A model generated the notes under the pieces. It saw only the letters and a list, made by a program, of their open reading frames with translations. It was not told where the DNA came from and did no database searches. A program made the translations under genes and the position numbers. Positions 30,587 to 43,059 of a stretch of 64,000 nucleotides of DNA are shown here, in pieces; within the stretch, counting starts at the first letter, position 1; each line of letters starts with the position of its first letter. Source of the DNA: Psococerastis gibbosa (lineage: Eukaryota > Arthropoda > Insecta > Psocodea > Psocidae). The stretch covers positions 3,410,001 through 3,474,000 of the forward strand of contig OZ020489.1 in NCBI GenBank assembly GCA_963971405.1. Reading direction: 5' to 3'.

Positions 30587-33500
30587 ATGAAGGACGAGAC
30601 GACCAAACAGTAAGTACACCAATACTAAGTCTTCCGCCATTTTAGGTGATGCCAAGGAAAGTGGATTTTTTTTTATAGCGCCAGACCCATGCGGGTAAAC
30701 GCGCTTTCTGGCTTGTAGTTTGCCGGTGTTGGTTGTCTGTATTGTGTATGAGTTGATAGTGTGTGGCAAACTGCGATCAGGAGGGCACTGGACAACGGGT
30801 TGCCCAGTGACCGACTAAGGGCAGTTTGCCGATGCTTGTGTTAAACCAGTGTGTTGTTTGTTAGATGAGGCTTGCCAAAGCTGCTGAGTGAAGAAAAGGA
30901 ATAGTGTGCTGGAGAAGTATTGTATTGTGTGAGACTGCATTTCTGGAAATCTGTATTAGGAGGGAAGGTGGAATGTAAGGCGGGGTTTCCACCGACCTCG
31001 CATTGCAGAATGCAAATGACATTGACGGAAATGTTTGTTTTACTCTATGCCATAGTTAAAATTGATCAATGGACATAGAGTAAAATCACAAACAAACTAA
31101 CAAACTAAAATTAAAAAATGGCTTCATGGGATATGTTAAGTACAAACATTTTAATAGATTTCTATAAAAAGAAAAATTCTAATTTCCGTCAATGTCATTT
31201 GCATTCTGCAATGCGAGGTCGGTGGAAACCCCGACTAGGTCTTGAATGTCTGTTACCACGTCACCGTATTTGTATTTAGCACTAGCAGGTCGGTGGAATC
31301 CCCGCCTAAAGGAATCGGAAAGTGATGCGATTGTGGGAGCTACCCTTATTCTGATTGTATCGAATTAAGTCCAAAAGGTTTTGGAAAACCGCTTTCCTCA
31401 GTTTTCGGCTCAAAAGTCATAATATTTTTATGATAATATTGTATTAGCCACTGCATTGAAAATTGTTCCAATTTTGTTGAAAAAAAAAAAAAAAATGTGG
31501 TTGGAGAGTTTATCAATTTTAGGCTAAGCCGGCCGCCACACCAAGTTGAATCCAGCGGACCAGAGCAGGTTCAACGCTGCAGATAAATTGGTCGTGTGCA
31601 CAGTGCCGGTAGGGAAACATGGTAGGACTTGTCCTGGTCACCTCCGAACTAATCGTGTGACTTCACTGTGTTTCCCAAGTGGTTCGGAATCCACTATAAT
31701 CAGGAGGTCCACTGGAGTCCTATGGGCCCACACCGTGGCCTGGGACTGTGTCAAACCATACTACTAGGCTAAGCAGCACTAGCCTTTGACCTTATACGAG
31801 TATTAATACGGTATAGGTATCCTACATATGGACCGGAAAATTACGTTGACCTCTTTTTTTTCTATGTCTTATTTCCCACCAAAAGTTCGGGGTGGAACAG
31901 TCCTATATGTGAAAAACAAATTGAAAGAACCGGTCCGAGTTTACTCGAACATGCTTTCCAATTTATCAAGTAGTAGCTAGAGAAAATGAGTAATTTCATG
32001 GTAAATAATTTTCCTTTAGTTAAATTTCGGGCATCTCGGGGGGGGGGGGGGGAAAGCAAACTATCAAGGGGCAAGCGACCCCCCGCATTTTGCCAACATT
32101 AATAACGACTACAATACATGTGAATTTAAAAGAAATCATTGGAGCAGTTTTCGAGAAATAATTTTTTTACACGTTTTTTCGGAGTATTTTGAAAATAAAA
32201 CCCCCCCAAGTTGAGTTAGCCCAAAATAAAAAAATTGTCCCGAGGTATGATTTTTATGAACCAACATGCCGAATTTCATCAAAATCGACCGAGTAGTTTG
32301 CCCGGAAATCGACGCACAGACATACAGACAGACAGAGCGACAGACATTTCGTAAAAACCACTTTTTTGGGTTCCTGGGACCTCAAAACGTGTTAATTCGT
32401 TAAAATCTCGGAATCGAAAATGTCGACCATCACAAAGCTTTCCTTACACTACGTATAAATTGGAAAGCAAAAAAATCACGTCTCTAAGCTTATTCCTGGC
32501 TGTAGCTCAAAAAGTGTTATCTCCAAATTAAATGCCATGACATTTGCTACAAATCTATTGCTAAAGATTCCTATTCTCTGTCCAGCTGCGTCCTCCAAAT
32601 GTATTTTACGCTCCCAATGAAGGTAGCCTACTTACCTAGTGACAGAATTTGATAGTGGTCGTTAGTTTTTGGTAGATTTACATATTTTTATGCCTCTGAA
32701 CTACAAGATAGCGGATTTCATAAAACGTCGGAATCAATGCCGCGTCCTTTTCACTGACCGAATGCAGCCGGTCAATTTGTACCTGAAACAAACTTTTTTT
32801 TTTTTTTACAAATTTTCAGAAAAAGTGTAACGCGGGTCGCTGACACCAATCAGTAACACCAATCGGTGATTGACAACGATCTTGACAACGATCTGCCGCC
32901 GCATCTTATTAGTAAATCTGGTTTTTGGGCAGATGTCATCGTCTCTTATTCCTCTTCCAGGCCATGCCATATTTGTTGTGATAGGGCAAGGGGTTCGACT
33001 TTGGGGGGTGAAAACGTGAGGAGGTGCGCCCAAATTTGGCCGGAATTTGCCGATTTTAAAAGAAAATAGGCCTTTTTTCGGTCGCGTTTTTGGGGGTGTT
33101 ATAATCAATTAGTTCTTTTCCACCTTTCTTACTCTTTCCAGAAATATATTCAGTTTTACTATCCCTCTCTTCGTTCAGGCTCAGGTGAGTTGGTAAGCCA
33201 TCACTGTTTCAGCGGAAAACAGGTTCAACTGGTACTTTTGAATTTATATGCATAGAGTTAAAAAATTCCACAGCCTGCAATTTTGAACCGAAATTAATTT
33301 TTAATGTCTCATTAGAAGCAGTATGAATTAAGGTTTCAAACGAGTATAAATACATATTTTCAAATTCACCCCTTCCCCCCTTAAACGCGAGTGGAACACA
33401 AAATGACGCATTTCCAGCAATCCCATTTGAATTGCATGGACGGGTTTAAAGCAATGCTTTGGGCTGACGTGGAAGGCGTATCTTAATTTAAATTATACCC

Positions 33501-36500
33501 ATGTCTTCGTCTATTCTTCTTTCTGGCCATGCTGTATATGTGGTGATTAAGCAAGTGGTTTGGCTTTGGGGGTGTGAAACGTTTCAAATTTTCAACAAAA
33601 ATAGGCCTCTTTTGGCCGCGTTATTATCTATTTAAAAAATGCAAACTACGGTACTTACGGGCTTTTCCACATTTCTTTCTCTTTCCAGCCATATATTAAT
33701 TAAGTTTAAGTTAACTTAAGCGTTTCACGTAAAACTATCGTCCGTAAACCGACTTTACAACCGACTTACAGACAACCAATTTTTTAATTTTCAATAATAT
33801 TTCACTAGAACTTGTCCATAGTCCATACTTAACACATACATTTTATGGGTTCTAGAGCACATCATGGCAAAAAAGTTAGGCATTTGCAAAAAGTATTCGT
33901 AGAACGGGAGTCTTTGCTGACGGAACTTTTCCGGACGCAGCACATTGCGACTATTTACAACATTTTTGTGGCACATCTGTTATTGCTCATCTTCAATACT
34001 GTTATTCAAGACTTGCAGCACAATGGCTCGTAAGTAGTTACAAACCAGTTTACGTATTCTGCGGTTACCTGAAGCTATGAAAATGTCCGTGTTGCATGCG
34101 CATGGAGAAGAGAAGGGAATGCCTACGCTTTAATCCCTTATATAGCCCTACTTAATGAAATGTTCTAAAGAATATCCTTGAAGACCACAAAAGCTCCATA
34201 AGTACGTCCCTGTCTTCTAGTTCTTAGAGAAGCTGCGAAAGGCCGCGCCCTAGCTTGAAAGCCCCTTCTGGTTTTAGGAGATCTAAGTTATTCTCCATAA
34301 AAGGCATTTTGCGATGTGCCCTCAGAGAATTCAAGATGGTGGCCAGTTATTTATGTATCGTCCCGGTGGCCGAATAGCTAGGGTACACTTCATCTCAAGA
34401 TTCAAGATCAGGGTGAATGCCTATTAAAATTTTATTGTATTTTTGAATTTTTGATAAATACCTAGGCCTACTTGAATTATTTATAAATTAACTATCTAAT
34501 TCAAATCATTTTTGGGAGTTTGAATTATTCAATAACTGTAATGGTAAATATTCGTCTTAATATACCTATCGTACTTAGGCCCTGTCCCACGATCCCTTGA
34601 AAAGTATCAGTGAGGAATACTGGACGAGATCTCCATCTACTGGCGGTGCCTATTCCTTACCGAGATTTTTCCAGCGATAGGCTAGCTAACAAATTGTGTT
34701 ATTATTATTATATTTCACATACGCTAATCATATATTTTTTTTATAACAGAGTAACCTTAGGGTTTCGATTAATTTTTGAAAACTTCACGCCATTTTCAAC
34801 CGGATTGCTAGTTTGGGGTTTGATGATGGTGTCTACATTTGTACTATATTACGGATATTCCTTCTGGGCGAAAACAAGGTCATATTTTCCAAAGAAAGGT
34901 AAGCTCTCAGGTAAAAGCAAATCACTTAATTTATAATAATCCCTTCACTTCACTTTTTTCCTTGACCAGTACCCCCGGACAAGGTACATACAGTATATTG
35001 AAGAAAAAAAATTGTTATATATTATAGCTTCCGCTTATCGAGTGATCTTAGTGTAGTGGCACTGCAAGATATAAAATTTCATTAATAATTAATAATAATA
35101 AACCAATATAGAGTACCCACCTAGCCTTCTGGCAATGAATGAGGTCCCTCTGAAGGATGATATAATTAGGCCTAAAATGGCTAATAGTAAATAGTAAATA
35201 GTTAGTCTGTATTTGAAATTAAGTATTTTTTCCCCTATTTTGTTTAATTATTTTAGTTTAAGTGTTAAATATCTCTGGTAAAACTGATTAATAATAATAA
35301 TATAGTTTAATTCCCAAAATAAATTCAGTTACATTAGTAGTACAGTATATACATGGAAAGTTTTTTTCTTTTGTCTTTGCGTCCCTTGCCATTGTGCAGC
35401 CAGCATTTTGCACGTGGAGGCAAATCGCAGAAATCTATAATGCCCACTCTTGACACTACCGCCATCTGGCGCCGGGCCTACCAGTATGTAGTGTATAGTA
35501 CCTTAGTACGTAATAAATATATGATAGCATTCTTCTTCTGAGGTCGCAATCTCAACGATTGGTTGGCTGCAACTCGATCCCTCCATCCACCCAATTTTGT
35601 GTTTGTCCTAGTTGTGTTCCGAAAACATTCAACAGGGGAAACTTTGGTATAGGGTGGCCATATTTTCAGAACCAAAAAAGAGTATAGATATATGTATACA
35701 TCATTCATATGCAAGAGCCAAGCGAAGGGGGGGGGGAGGGGTGGTGTGTCACGCTCTCCTCTTTAAATCACTGATTGATGGGATATATAATACCCCTATT
35801 TCTTCACTAAAAAAATCGTAGGATAACAGAGTGAGGCAATAATTACTTAAATAATAAAAATATTATTACGTTTACAAAATTCTGTAAAAGGGTAAGATCT
35901 GATTTAAAAAAGAGTATATTTGCATCAAAAGTACAAAAAAAGGAGTATGTCGAATTTGGAATACAAAAGAGTATACCTAAATACAGCTCTTGAGAAGAAA
36001 TCGAACAACCATATACTACCGATTAACTTTTAAATTAGAGCGTACCTAATAAATTCTCACTTACAATGGATTTACCATAAATTTGGTGGGGGGGGGGGGG
36101 GAGGGGCAGCTATCACCTATATCCGTCCATGTCCGAAATTGATTAGGCTATGATCATGATCCGTGAAGCTTGCCGGGTTCGCTAGCAAAATAATAAAAAC
36201 CTTCGTGTGTATATATATGGGGAAATTACTTTTGTTTCAGGTGCAACGTATAAACAATTATTTGATAAAGCGATGTTCACATTATTAATCATATTTTTCA
36301 TGCAACACCTTGTCATACCACCGTGGCTAGTTAGAACTTTGAACTTTCCCTTTGCATTGTCCATGGCCGTTATTTCGGAACAAGTACGACTTTTGATGAA
36401 AACATATGCCTTCATCAGGATCAACGTACCTAGGAGCTTATCGAACGAAGCCAAGATGCCCGGGGAATATTTTGCGGTACCGTTCCAAAAGTATTTGTAC

Positions 36501-39500
36501 TTTTTATTTGCGCCGACGCTTATCTTCAGAGATGACTACCCCAGGTAAGTACGAGGGTAGACAAATTATCCGTCCTAGCCAACAAGTGCAGTCGAATCGG
36601 ACATTTCTACAATTAAGAATATGAGTGATTTGGTACATAATGCGAACAATAACGTTATAGGGAGCATATTAGAATCTGCCCTTAAATATAGAGTCATTCT
36701 CTGTATCTGAAACCGACAACTGTCGTCCGTTTTCATATAATACCGAAGTCTGTTTTTACTTAACGTTTTAATATTTTAAATAGTTTTAACGTATGTAGCC
36801 TACCATATGCATGTATAGTCATGTACGCTACCGTCTGTCAACGTCACCGTACTTACTGGTAATCAAATGATGGCAGCACTCATGCCAGGTATCGAGCTTG
36901 GGAAAGTTTTGTGAGCTGCACCGTCACTAGTACGCAAAATGCACTATCTGTTAGTTAACTTATCATTCATATTACATTATTATTTAAATAGTGCAATATT
37001 TTCTTTTAATTCCAGAACTAAGACTATAAGATATAAGTTTGTAGCTGCAAGATTTTTGGAAGTGGTTGGCACCATTTTGTACATAGGCTTCACCGCAGAA
37101 AGATACTTTTTACCGAGTTTCAGAGATTTTGGTAAAGTAGGAGCAGGCTTACATACCGTACAAGCAATGACCGCGGTTTGGGGCAATGCTGTCCCTGCTA
37201 CTGTTGTTATCATCTGCTGTTTTTACTGCATTCTCCACTCTTGGCAGAATGGGGTGGCTGAGATGTTACGGTTTGGTGACAGATTATTTTACAAGGTGAG
37301 TATAGTACAATATACCTATACCTATACATGGTTTAGTAAAGAATTTAAGTGACAATCGGAGGATATAGCCATATAGGCTAGGGGCCGTCCATTAATCACG
37401 TGAGGTTCAAAAATCGAAAAGGGGGGGGGGGTTCGGCAAAAATTACGAAATATCACAGGGGGAGGGGGTATAGTAAGATATCACGTGTATTTATTTTTTC
37501 GTCAAATGCACCATCGCATGATTACACCTTCCTTCAATATTGTTTTTATGCCAGTCAAAAACCTTTCTGTCTAGACATTTTTATCATGGTCTTTAATTTT
37601 CTACAATAGAATAAAATTAGATTATACTTTATACCTATATTTAAAAATAATATTATAAAATTTTTAAGATTTTTTGTATAGATACTAAAAAATACAAGTG
37701 ATTTTTTTGGGTGGGGGGTGGTCTTAAACCTCACCACGTATCACCAACGCGGAGGGGGGGTTAAAAAATGTAAAAAAAACATGACGTGATTAATGGACGG
37801 CCCCCAGGTGTAAAAATAAATAATCTTCTGAGTTGTCAGCAATATAACGGCAATCGGAAGATTGAGAATTATGATATTGATATTATGTACCCATTTCTAA
37901 CACAGATTGGCCATTATTATTAGGCCAACATTTGATCATCATGGCAATTGCAGTCATTTTGACAATATTAGGGAACTGTAATGCAGTGGTTTCCCGTTGT
38001 ACTCTGCATTCTTATACCGTTGACTCTTCATTGAGTTCCTCCGCCTTCGGGGCCAGTTTCCCAACCCCAGGACAGAAGTGCGCGCCCTGCGCAGAAAATA
38101 CTGTGTTTTTCGCCTATCCCGACTCAAACTCGGTCCCCTATGAGGTTCTGTAGGGACAGTTTTGGTCACTAGGTTCGCTGACGACAATAAGATAGGTATC
38201 CATATTATTCAAAATGGCCGCCGTTTGCACGTGAAAACTAAGTTCTTAGCATCTAATTAATTCTTTTAAATATTTTTTATAATATTTTTACTATGTCTGG
38301 ACCTTATTGCGCTGCAAATAATTTAAAATATACTGTATATTTTCCATGATTATAGAAAAATATCACTTTAAAATAATACATAAATAAAATAATTTTAAAA
38401 TAGTATTGAGGCTTATGGAAAAATCAAAGCTTTGATATCTTAGCAACTAGTGCTGCCATCTTCAAAATGACGTCACAAATGAACCTCATATCTGGGTACA
38501 ATGTAGTATTATATGGTACAATATATATAACACCGACATTAAATTAACTTTGGTTGAAGAGGTAACCTCCTCGTTATAACCAAAATTAGAGGTTATGGAA
38601 AAACCTGGGCTTGGCCGGATTCGAACCCACGATCTACGCTTAACCGAGGCGTCGTCTTAACCGCTGGACTACAAGCCCCGACAAGTTCAGTAATCGCCAA
38701 ACCCTCTACTTATGCTCAAATTGACATGACTCGTGTTGCTAGACAGGTTAGCACAACTACACAACTATCTACCCGAACAGGTCTGTGAGCTGACTTAATT
38801 GCATAAAGGCAATGCTTTATTCAATACATTGTAGTATTATATGGTATATATATTTCGCTCATATCTGGGGACTGCCGGGCATTACCACCTCGATGATCAG
38901 TACATCGGGCGTTACATCGCCAGAAAAGTATCATTTCTTACAATAACTCAAAAGCTGACAATGTGGTCATTGCATCGCCACATTTCATTAAAATGTCACA
39001 TCGCCGAACTTCTCATGTCAACCACCAGCAGCCTGATCATGGCGATTATAATACCGGTATTTATTTAATCCCCTGGTATTAAAAATGTAAACAAACAAAT
39101 TTTGAATAGCATACTTTTCATTATAAAATTACCTTGTTTACATTTTTAACAGGGCCTACCAGCAGCCTGCAGCCTGATCGAGGCGATTATAATACCGGTA
39201 TTTATTTAATCCCCTGGTACCGTATTAAAAATGTAAACAAGATAATTTTATAATGGAAAGTGCTATTCAAAATTTGTTTGTGTACAGTTATAATCCTAGG
39301 GTATTTATTTAACCCCGGTTTTATATAATCGCCACGATCAGGCTGCAGGGGATTAAATAAATACCGGTATTATAATCGCCATGATCAGGCTGCAGGTCGC
39401 GACAGGTTTACATAGTTTCATTTTTGTGGGATTCGTACCGATCGTGAGGAGATAGGGGAACTAGATTAAACTAAATAATGCAGTGTGAATTATATTAGAA

Positions 39501-42191
39501 TTTCTTTGAGTGTGACAATTTGTTTTGCAGTCGCCATTACGCGCTTCCATCTTAGCCACGAGGAGGTAGAGGTTTGGGATTTTCTCTTTTTTGCCTCTGA
39601 GACGTTAAGGCATTATTCAGAAGCTCGACTACTTTGACGATTGATTGACCATTGACGGACAATTGATTTAATTTACAGGAATGGTGGAATGCTCCTGAAT
39701 ACACGACATTTTACAAGACGTGGAATGAACCCGTGTATGACTGGCTGTACGTCTTTATTTACGAGGACTTGGGAAGCTTTCTCTTCACCAACAAAAAGCT
39801 CAAGGGTTTCTTCGTCATTGGGGTGTCCGCCATTTTCCACGAGTATATTGTAACTGTGTCTGTCGGTTATTTCATACCAATTTTACTTATACTTTACGGC
39901 TTGGGAGGACGTAAGTAAATTTTTCAGCCGACACAATGTGTGTGATATTAATGCTATCCTATTTACATTAAGTAAGCTTTTTGATGAGCGAAATTTTAGA
40001 TTTGTTAATGCAATTAGGCTTGTATTGTTCACAGTACCTTGGGACAATTTTTTTGGTCTAACTCAATTGGGGGGGGGGGGGGGGGGGTTACTCCCGCAAA
40101 ACTACAAGAAAAACGGTTGAAACATTATTTCTCTAAAACGGCTCCAACGATTTCTTTTAAATTCTCATAATATATTGTAGTCCTTAGTGATGTTAAGAAA
40201 AACCCAATAGGTCGCTTGCCCGTTGATAGTTTGGTGCTGGTGGTAAAAAAATAAAAAATACTGAATTTTCATGAAAAATGACTATAAAATATTTTTTCTG
40301 CGGAACCTTGCTATCGACGTTTTCTAACTATAGGTACCAGCTTGCCAACGGCCAAAAATTCGTACGAAAACAAAGCAAATAATGTTCGTATAATCCATGG
40401 GGTCGTTGGCATTGGACAAGGGACCTATGGGCCACTATTATAGTAGGCTTAGGTCCAAAAAAAGTCCTTAAGGACAATTAAAAATAGGCATCCTATAATT
40501 TATCTTTGTTTCGTTGCAGCTTTTTCCACGATAGTGATTCTTCCAAACGGCACCCTTGGAAATATTTGGTTTTGGAGTTCTCTGACCATTGGAAACTCCA
40601 TGTTTCTATTGTACCTGGTCGAGTATTACGTGCGAGTAAACTGCCCACCAATTGAGGTAAGCCAGGATTGCAACTGGAAAACAAATTGTTAAAAGGATAC
40701 GGAACGTAGAAATTGGTTCCCCAAATTAATAAATTTATCCTCGGCTAGGTTTATGGCGAGTTTTAATTTTTTTTCCCTTAGATGGTGAAAACATTAATTA
40801 AAGTTCTTATTATATTTTAAAATTCTACCTGTACATTTTAATGTTCATTAGTGTTTACTTCAATTATAAAACAATTCTCTTGTATTAAAAATATAATTTA
40901 TTAATTACAATTTCCCGCGCATATTTTAACACCGTCACGTGACACTTTACTAATGAGGTATTAAAAAATCCCTTTCGGCTCTGGCCGATTAGGAGTAGGG
41001 AGACTCCGCAGACCCTGCGTTTCCTCTACGCTACTGTATATCGTACATGTAATAAAATATGTAAATGTATGTAATAAAAAATATAAAAAATACTTCATTA
41101 TTTTCCCGACCACAACATCTTGTGTTCCAAACAATAACGACTATGAACTTTTACTTATTAAATTATTTTTACTTTGACTGGACGTCATCTTGAAATCGTT
41201 GATTTGTCGTAAAAAGTGTTGATAACCATTATCGTAGATAATAATACTGGCTTTCAGTCAAATTTTAATTCATTCCTCTGCGACCAATATTAACTGAGAT
41301 ATGAATTATATAAGGTTTTGATCGGCCGCCATCTTGTAACCAAATAGTGGATCTAGCTGGTTAACGAACTCGATCAAGACATTTGTGTGACCAATTTTTG
41401 TGCCAAATTTCATCAAAATGAGATAATATTTACGGAAATTAGAGTGTTTCCTAAAATCGATATAGGCCTATACAGTAGATATACAAATATATGTATATAC
41501 CGTATATAGCATTTTGAACGGAGGGTGGTTTTAGGCTCAGGGGGCCTTCAAATGAAAAGTTGTGCAGAAATTTTCCGAAAGTCGAACATTGGTCGTCATC
41601 TCACTAGGTAAATGAATCTGCCTAAAATAAACCCCTGTATTATGTTAATCCCAAACCGCCGTAATGGGGATAATATTATTGGAGTACATGAGAATGGGTG
41701 CATTGTTTAATAATTGAAGGAAATACGGTACTACCGTCAAACCGCCTATATTGGATCAGAGAGTGTATTATGGGTCAGCGCGCTAAAATGTTAAAAAAAA
41801 TTTATTCTAGAACCACCAACAAGCATCATGGCGATGTTGATGTCTGTAAACACAGTACAATAACTAAAGTAAATAATTTAGGCAAAAGTGAGGCACTCCT
41901 ATAATGCTCCCAAATTTTCCCGCAAAAACTTTAAAATATTATTTTTATATATTATTTAAAATAAGATGTACCTTATTTTGTATTTAGCATTATTAGTTCT
42001 TAGTTGCAATGATAGTCACCTTGCCCAGTAAGACTATAGTCATAGAGCCCATAGAGGGGGGATTTCATTGCCTAGGTTAATCCAGCCCTGTACGTAAGGC
42101 CTATCAAATTAACGGATTGTTGTTCTATTTCCAGAAATCACCTTTATGGGACTTCTTTGTGCCAAGACTACTCACTTGTCCTTATGAATAA
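30587..42191 (+). CDS. SOAT: Sterol O-acyltransferase (ACAT/SOAT, MBOAT family), copy 1, complete
   Basis: Eight exons: 30587-30609, 33856-34029, 34750-34898, 36241-36544, 37016-37295, 39679-39910, 40520-40656, 42135-42191. They sum to 452 codons with stop, all GT-AG and in phase. The enzyme joins fatty acyl-CoA to sterols in the ER membrane. Family marks seen: ERESLLTEL near the N-terminus, YLYFLFAPTLIFRDDYPR, EMLRFGDRLFYKEWWN, KTWNEPVYDWLY and AIFHEYIV. The catalytic histidine is H364, and N326 matches the conserved Asn. The family motif FYxDWWN reads FYKEWWN across the exon 5/6 junction (Asp to Glu). The protein is 451 aa against about 520-550 in human SOATs; the shortage is in the N-terminal cytosolic part. 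Exon 1 is tiny (MKDETTKQ) and was chosen because splice phase and the equivalent exon of copy 2 both fit. Introns are full of repeats. Confidence 0.9.
30979..31306. mobile_element. Rearranged palindromic MITE in SOAT-1 intron 1
   Basis: Flanked by TAA on both sides (30976-30978, 31307-31309). The left end is the inner arm of the 384-bp family (GGCGGGGTTTCCACC). The right side keeps inner plus outer arms and ends GGTGGAATCCCCGCC. The core is inverted relative to the other copies: atttccgtcaat and tgacattgacgg have changed sides. Confidence 0.7.
31530..31764 (+). mobile_element. SINE-like element (family B) in SOAT-1 intron 1
   Basis: Near-identical to 856-1098. It is flanked by the direct repeat taggctaagc at 31520-31529 and 31765-31774. 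Confidence 0.7.
31925..32475 (+). repeat. Repeat family A in SOAT-1 intron 1
   Basis: Starts agaaccggtccgagtttac, has a G-tract (32038-32052), the 'caagcgaccccccgcatttt' block, a cagacagacag tract and the tataaattggaaagc end. It is a shorter version lacking the ~200 bp after the G-tract seen at 16310-16500. Confidence 0.6.
32820..33790. repeat. Intronic tandem duplication upstream of SOAT-1 exon 2
   Basis: Two diverged units share 'cttattcctcttccaggcc' or similar, a 'gggggtgtgaaa' line and 'ggcctcttttggccgc'-type text (about 32930-33250 and 33470-33760). A third unit, outside the gene, is at 43060-43650. The 3' end includes 'ctatcgtccgtaaaccgac', 100 bp before exon 2. Confidence 0.5.
34945..35300 (-). 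mobile_element. LINE 3'-end relic in SOAT-1 intron 3
   Basis: Homologous to 15590-15970. On the - strand it ends with ccttgtccgggggtactgg and caaggaaaaaag, followed by a gaagt-type tail. Non-coding. Confidence 0.5.
37381..37804. mobile_element. 424-bp TIR element in SOAT-1 intron 5
   Basis: Ends ggggccgtccattaatcacg and cgtgattaatggacggcccc are inverted, with G-tracts inside. The interior is AT-rich and non-coding. The class is not determined; no clear target duplication. Confidence 0.6.
37950..38160 (+). mobile_element. SINE-like repeat (family 4) fragment
   Basis: Shares ctgtaatgcagtggtttccc, the following 'ttataccgttgactc' and 'cctccgcctt' blocks with 44990-45110, 57690-57790 and, reversed, 58320-58435. 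Confidence 0.5.
38606..38678 (-). tRNA. tRNA-like sequence, probably a pseudogene or SINE head
   Basis: The - strand folds into a cloverleaf: a perfect 7-bp acceptor stem (gggcttg/caagccc), a D arm with agcggttaa, and a T loop ttcgaat with box B gggttcgaatcc. A T5 terminator follows (38599-38603). However, the anticodon stem ends in a C-A mismatch, position 33 is C instead of T, and the T stem has a mismatch. A related fragment occurs at 7890-7930. I therefore do not assign an amino acid. Confidence 0.45.
39030..39420. repeat. Cluster of CAGCCTGATC TIR elements in SOAT-1 intron 5
   Basis: Repeated ends cagcctgatc(g/a)(a/t)ggcgatta and ggattaaataaataccggta occur in both orientations, forming two or more nested inverted pairs. 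A further copy, carrying a LINE, is at 46756-46960. Confidence 0.5.
40030..40480 (-). repeat. Repeat family A and flank in SOAT-1 intron 6
   Basis: Reverse orientation: G-tract (40071-40087), 'aacggctccaacgatttctt', then the 'caggtcgcttgcccgttgat'-type block and the ggggtcgttggcattgg flank. Confidence 0.5.
40970..41470 (-). repeat. Repeat family G in SOAT-1 intron 7
   Basis: The end ccctttcggctctggccgat then agactccgcagaccctg recurs (both strands) at 43690-43755, 46700-46750 and 63100-63175. The inner part (gtggatctagctggttaacg) is shared with 46330-46690 and 57910-58160. Class unknown. Confidence 0.5.
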
Positions 42192-43059
42192 CAGAAATGG
42201 TAAAAAGGAGTATAATGATTTAGTAAATGAAAATGCCTACGATCGAAGAGTGATCAAAATAACTTATACAGTATTTAGCCTATGTACTGTTTGAGTTACT
42301 CATTTTTTCATAATAATAATAATACAATAATAATAATAATAATAATAGAAATTTGTATATTTTATAATTTAAACTACAGTGACCGGTACATAGGTATACT
42401 GCTACAGAATTGAGATTTTCGCGACTTCGCCTGGGAGACCATATAAGGTATTAGGTACTCTGAAGCTCAGCTACTTTTGAAGACAAAGTCGGTATTGCCC
42501 ATGTAGCATTTTTTTTTTTTTTTTTGACAAAAGGTTAATTGCATACAAACAATTTAAAGAATGTATCCGATTAACCTCTTCAGTCGCCTCTTTAGGTTAT
42601 TACCCGTGATGAGTTACGACACGTCTCCGATTGCAAGGCGTGGAGAGACGCGTACAAGTACAAGCACGCTACCATTTGGCCATCGAAGTCGATAAGTTGA
42701 TCGGGGATTGACTGGGGCAACGTTGGCCCGGATTGATTGGCTTTTATTCCGCAATGTCCGCGCCCCCAATTACCAACCAATGATGGCAAAACCAATTTTG
42801 GCCCAAAGAAAAATTCCCCGGCTTGGCCCGACCATTCGGGCCATGGAATGGCCAATCACATTTTCCCAGCCCCACACAACTCCCATCCAAACCACCAATC
42901 CCCAATCAATCCCCGATCGACTGTGCTACGTCGCCTACGTGCTGTGATATGATAATGAAGTATATTTTATTGACGTGACAACGTCTAATAAATCGACGAG
43001 CGCTGGCTGGAATACTAGGTGCATGTACGAAAAGTGTGACGTCATGAGTGATGTTCGTG
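42192..43059. other. Intergenic: SINE and a small TIR element
   Basis: Downstream of SOAT-1. 42555-42680 is a SINE family 2 copy (-). 42697-42920 is a TIR element with ends gttgatcggggattgac and aatcaatccccgatcgac (about 20 of 22 bp paired). Between them is sequence rich in TTGG and GGCC words. A polyadenylation signal for SOAT-1 may be among the AATAA-rich text at 42310-42345. Confidence 0.5.

Noticed and set aside
36207-36548. Frame beginning MYIYGEIT as an independent gene
   Set aside because: Its first part is intron. The coding part starts at the acceptor at 36241 as SOAT exon 4.
38606-38678. Functional tRNA gene with assigned amino acid
   Set aside because: Position 33 is C, the anticodon stem closes with a mismatch, the T stem is imperfect, and a related repeat fragment exists.
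40493-40684. Reverse-strand frame at SOAT exon 7
   Set aside because: It is antisense to a confirmed exon and has no features of its own.
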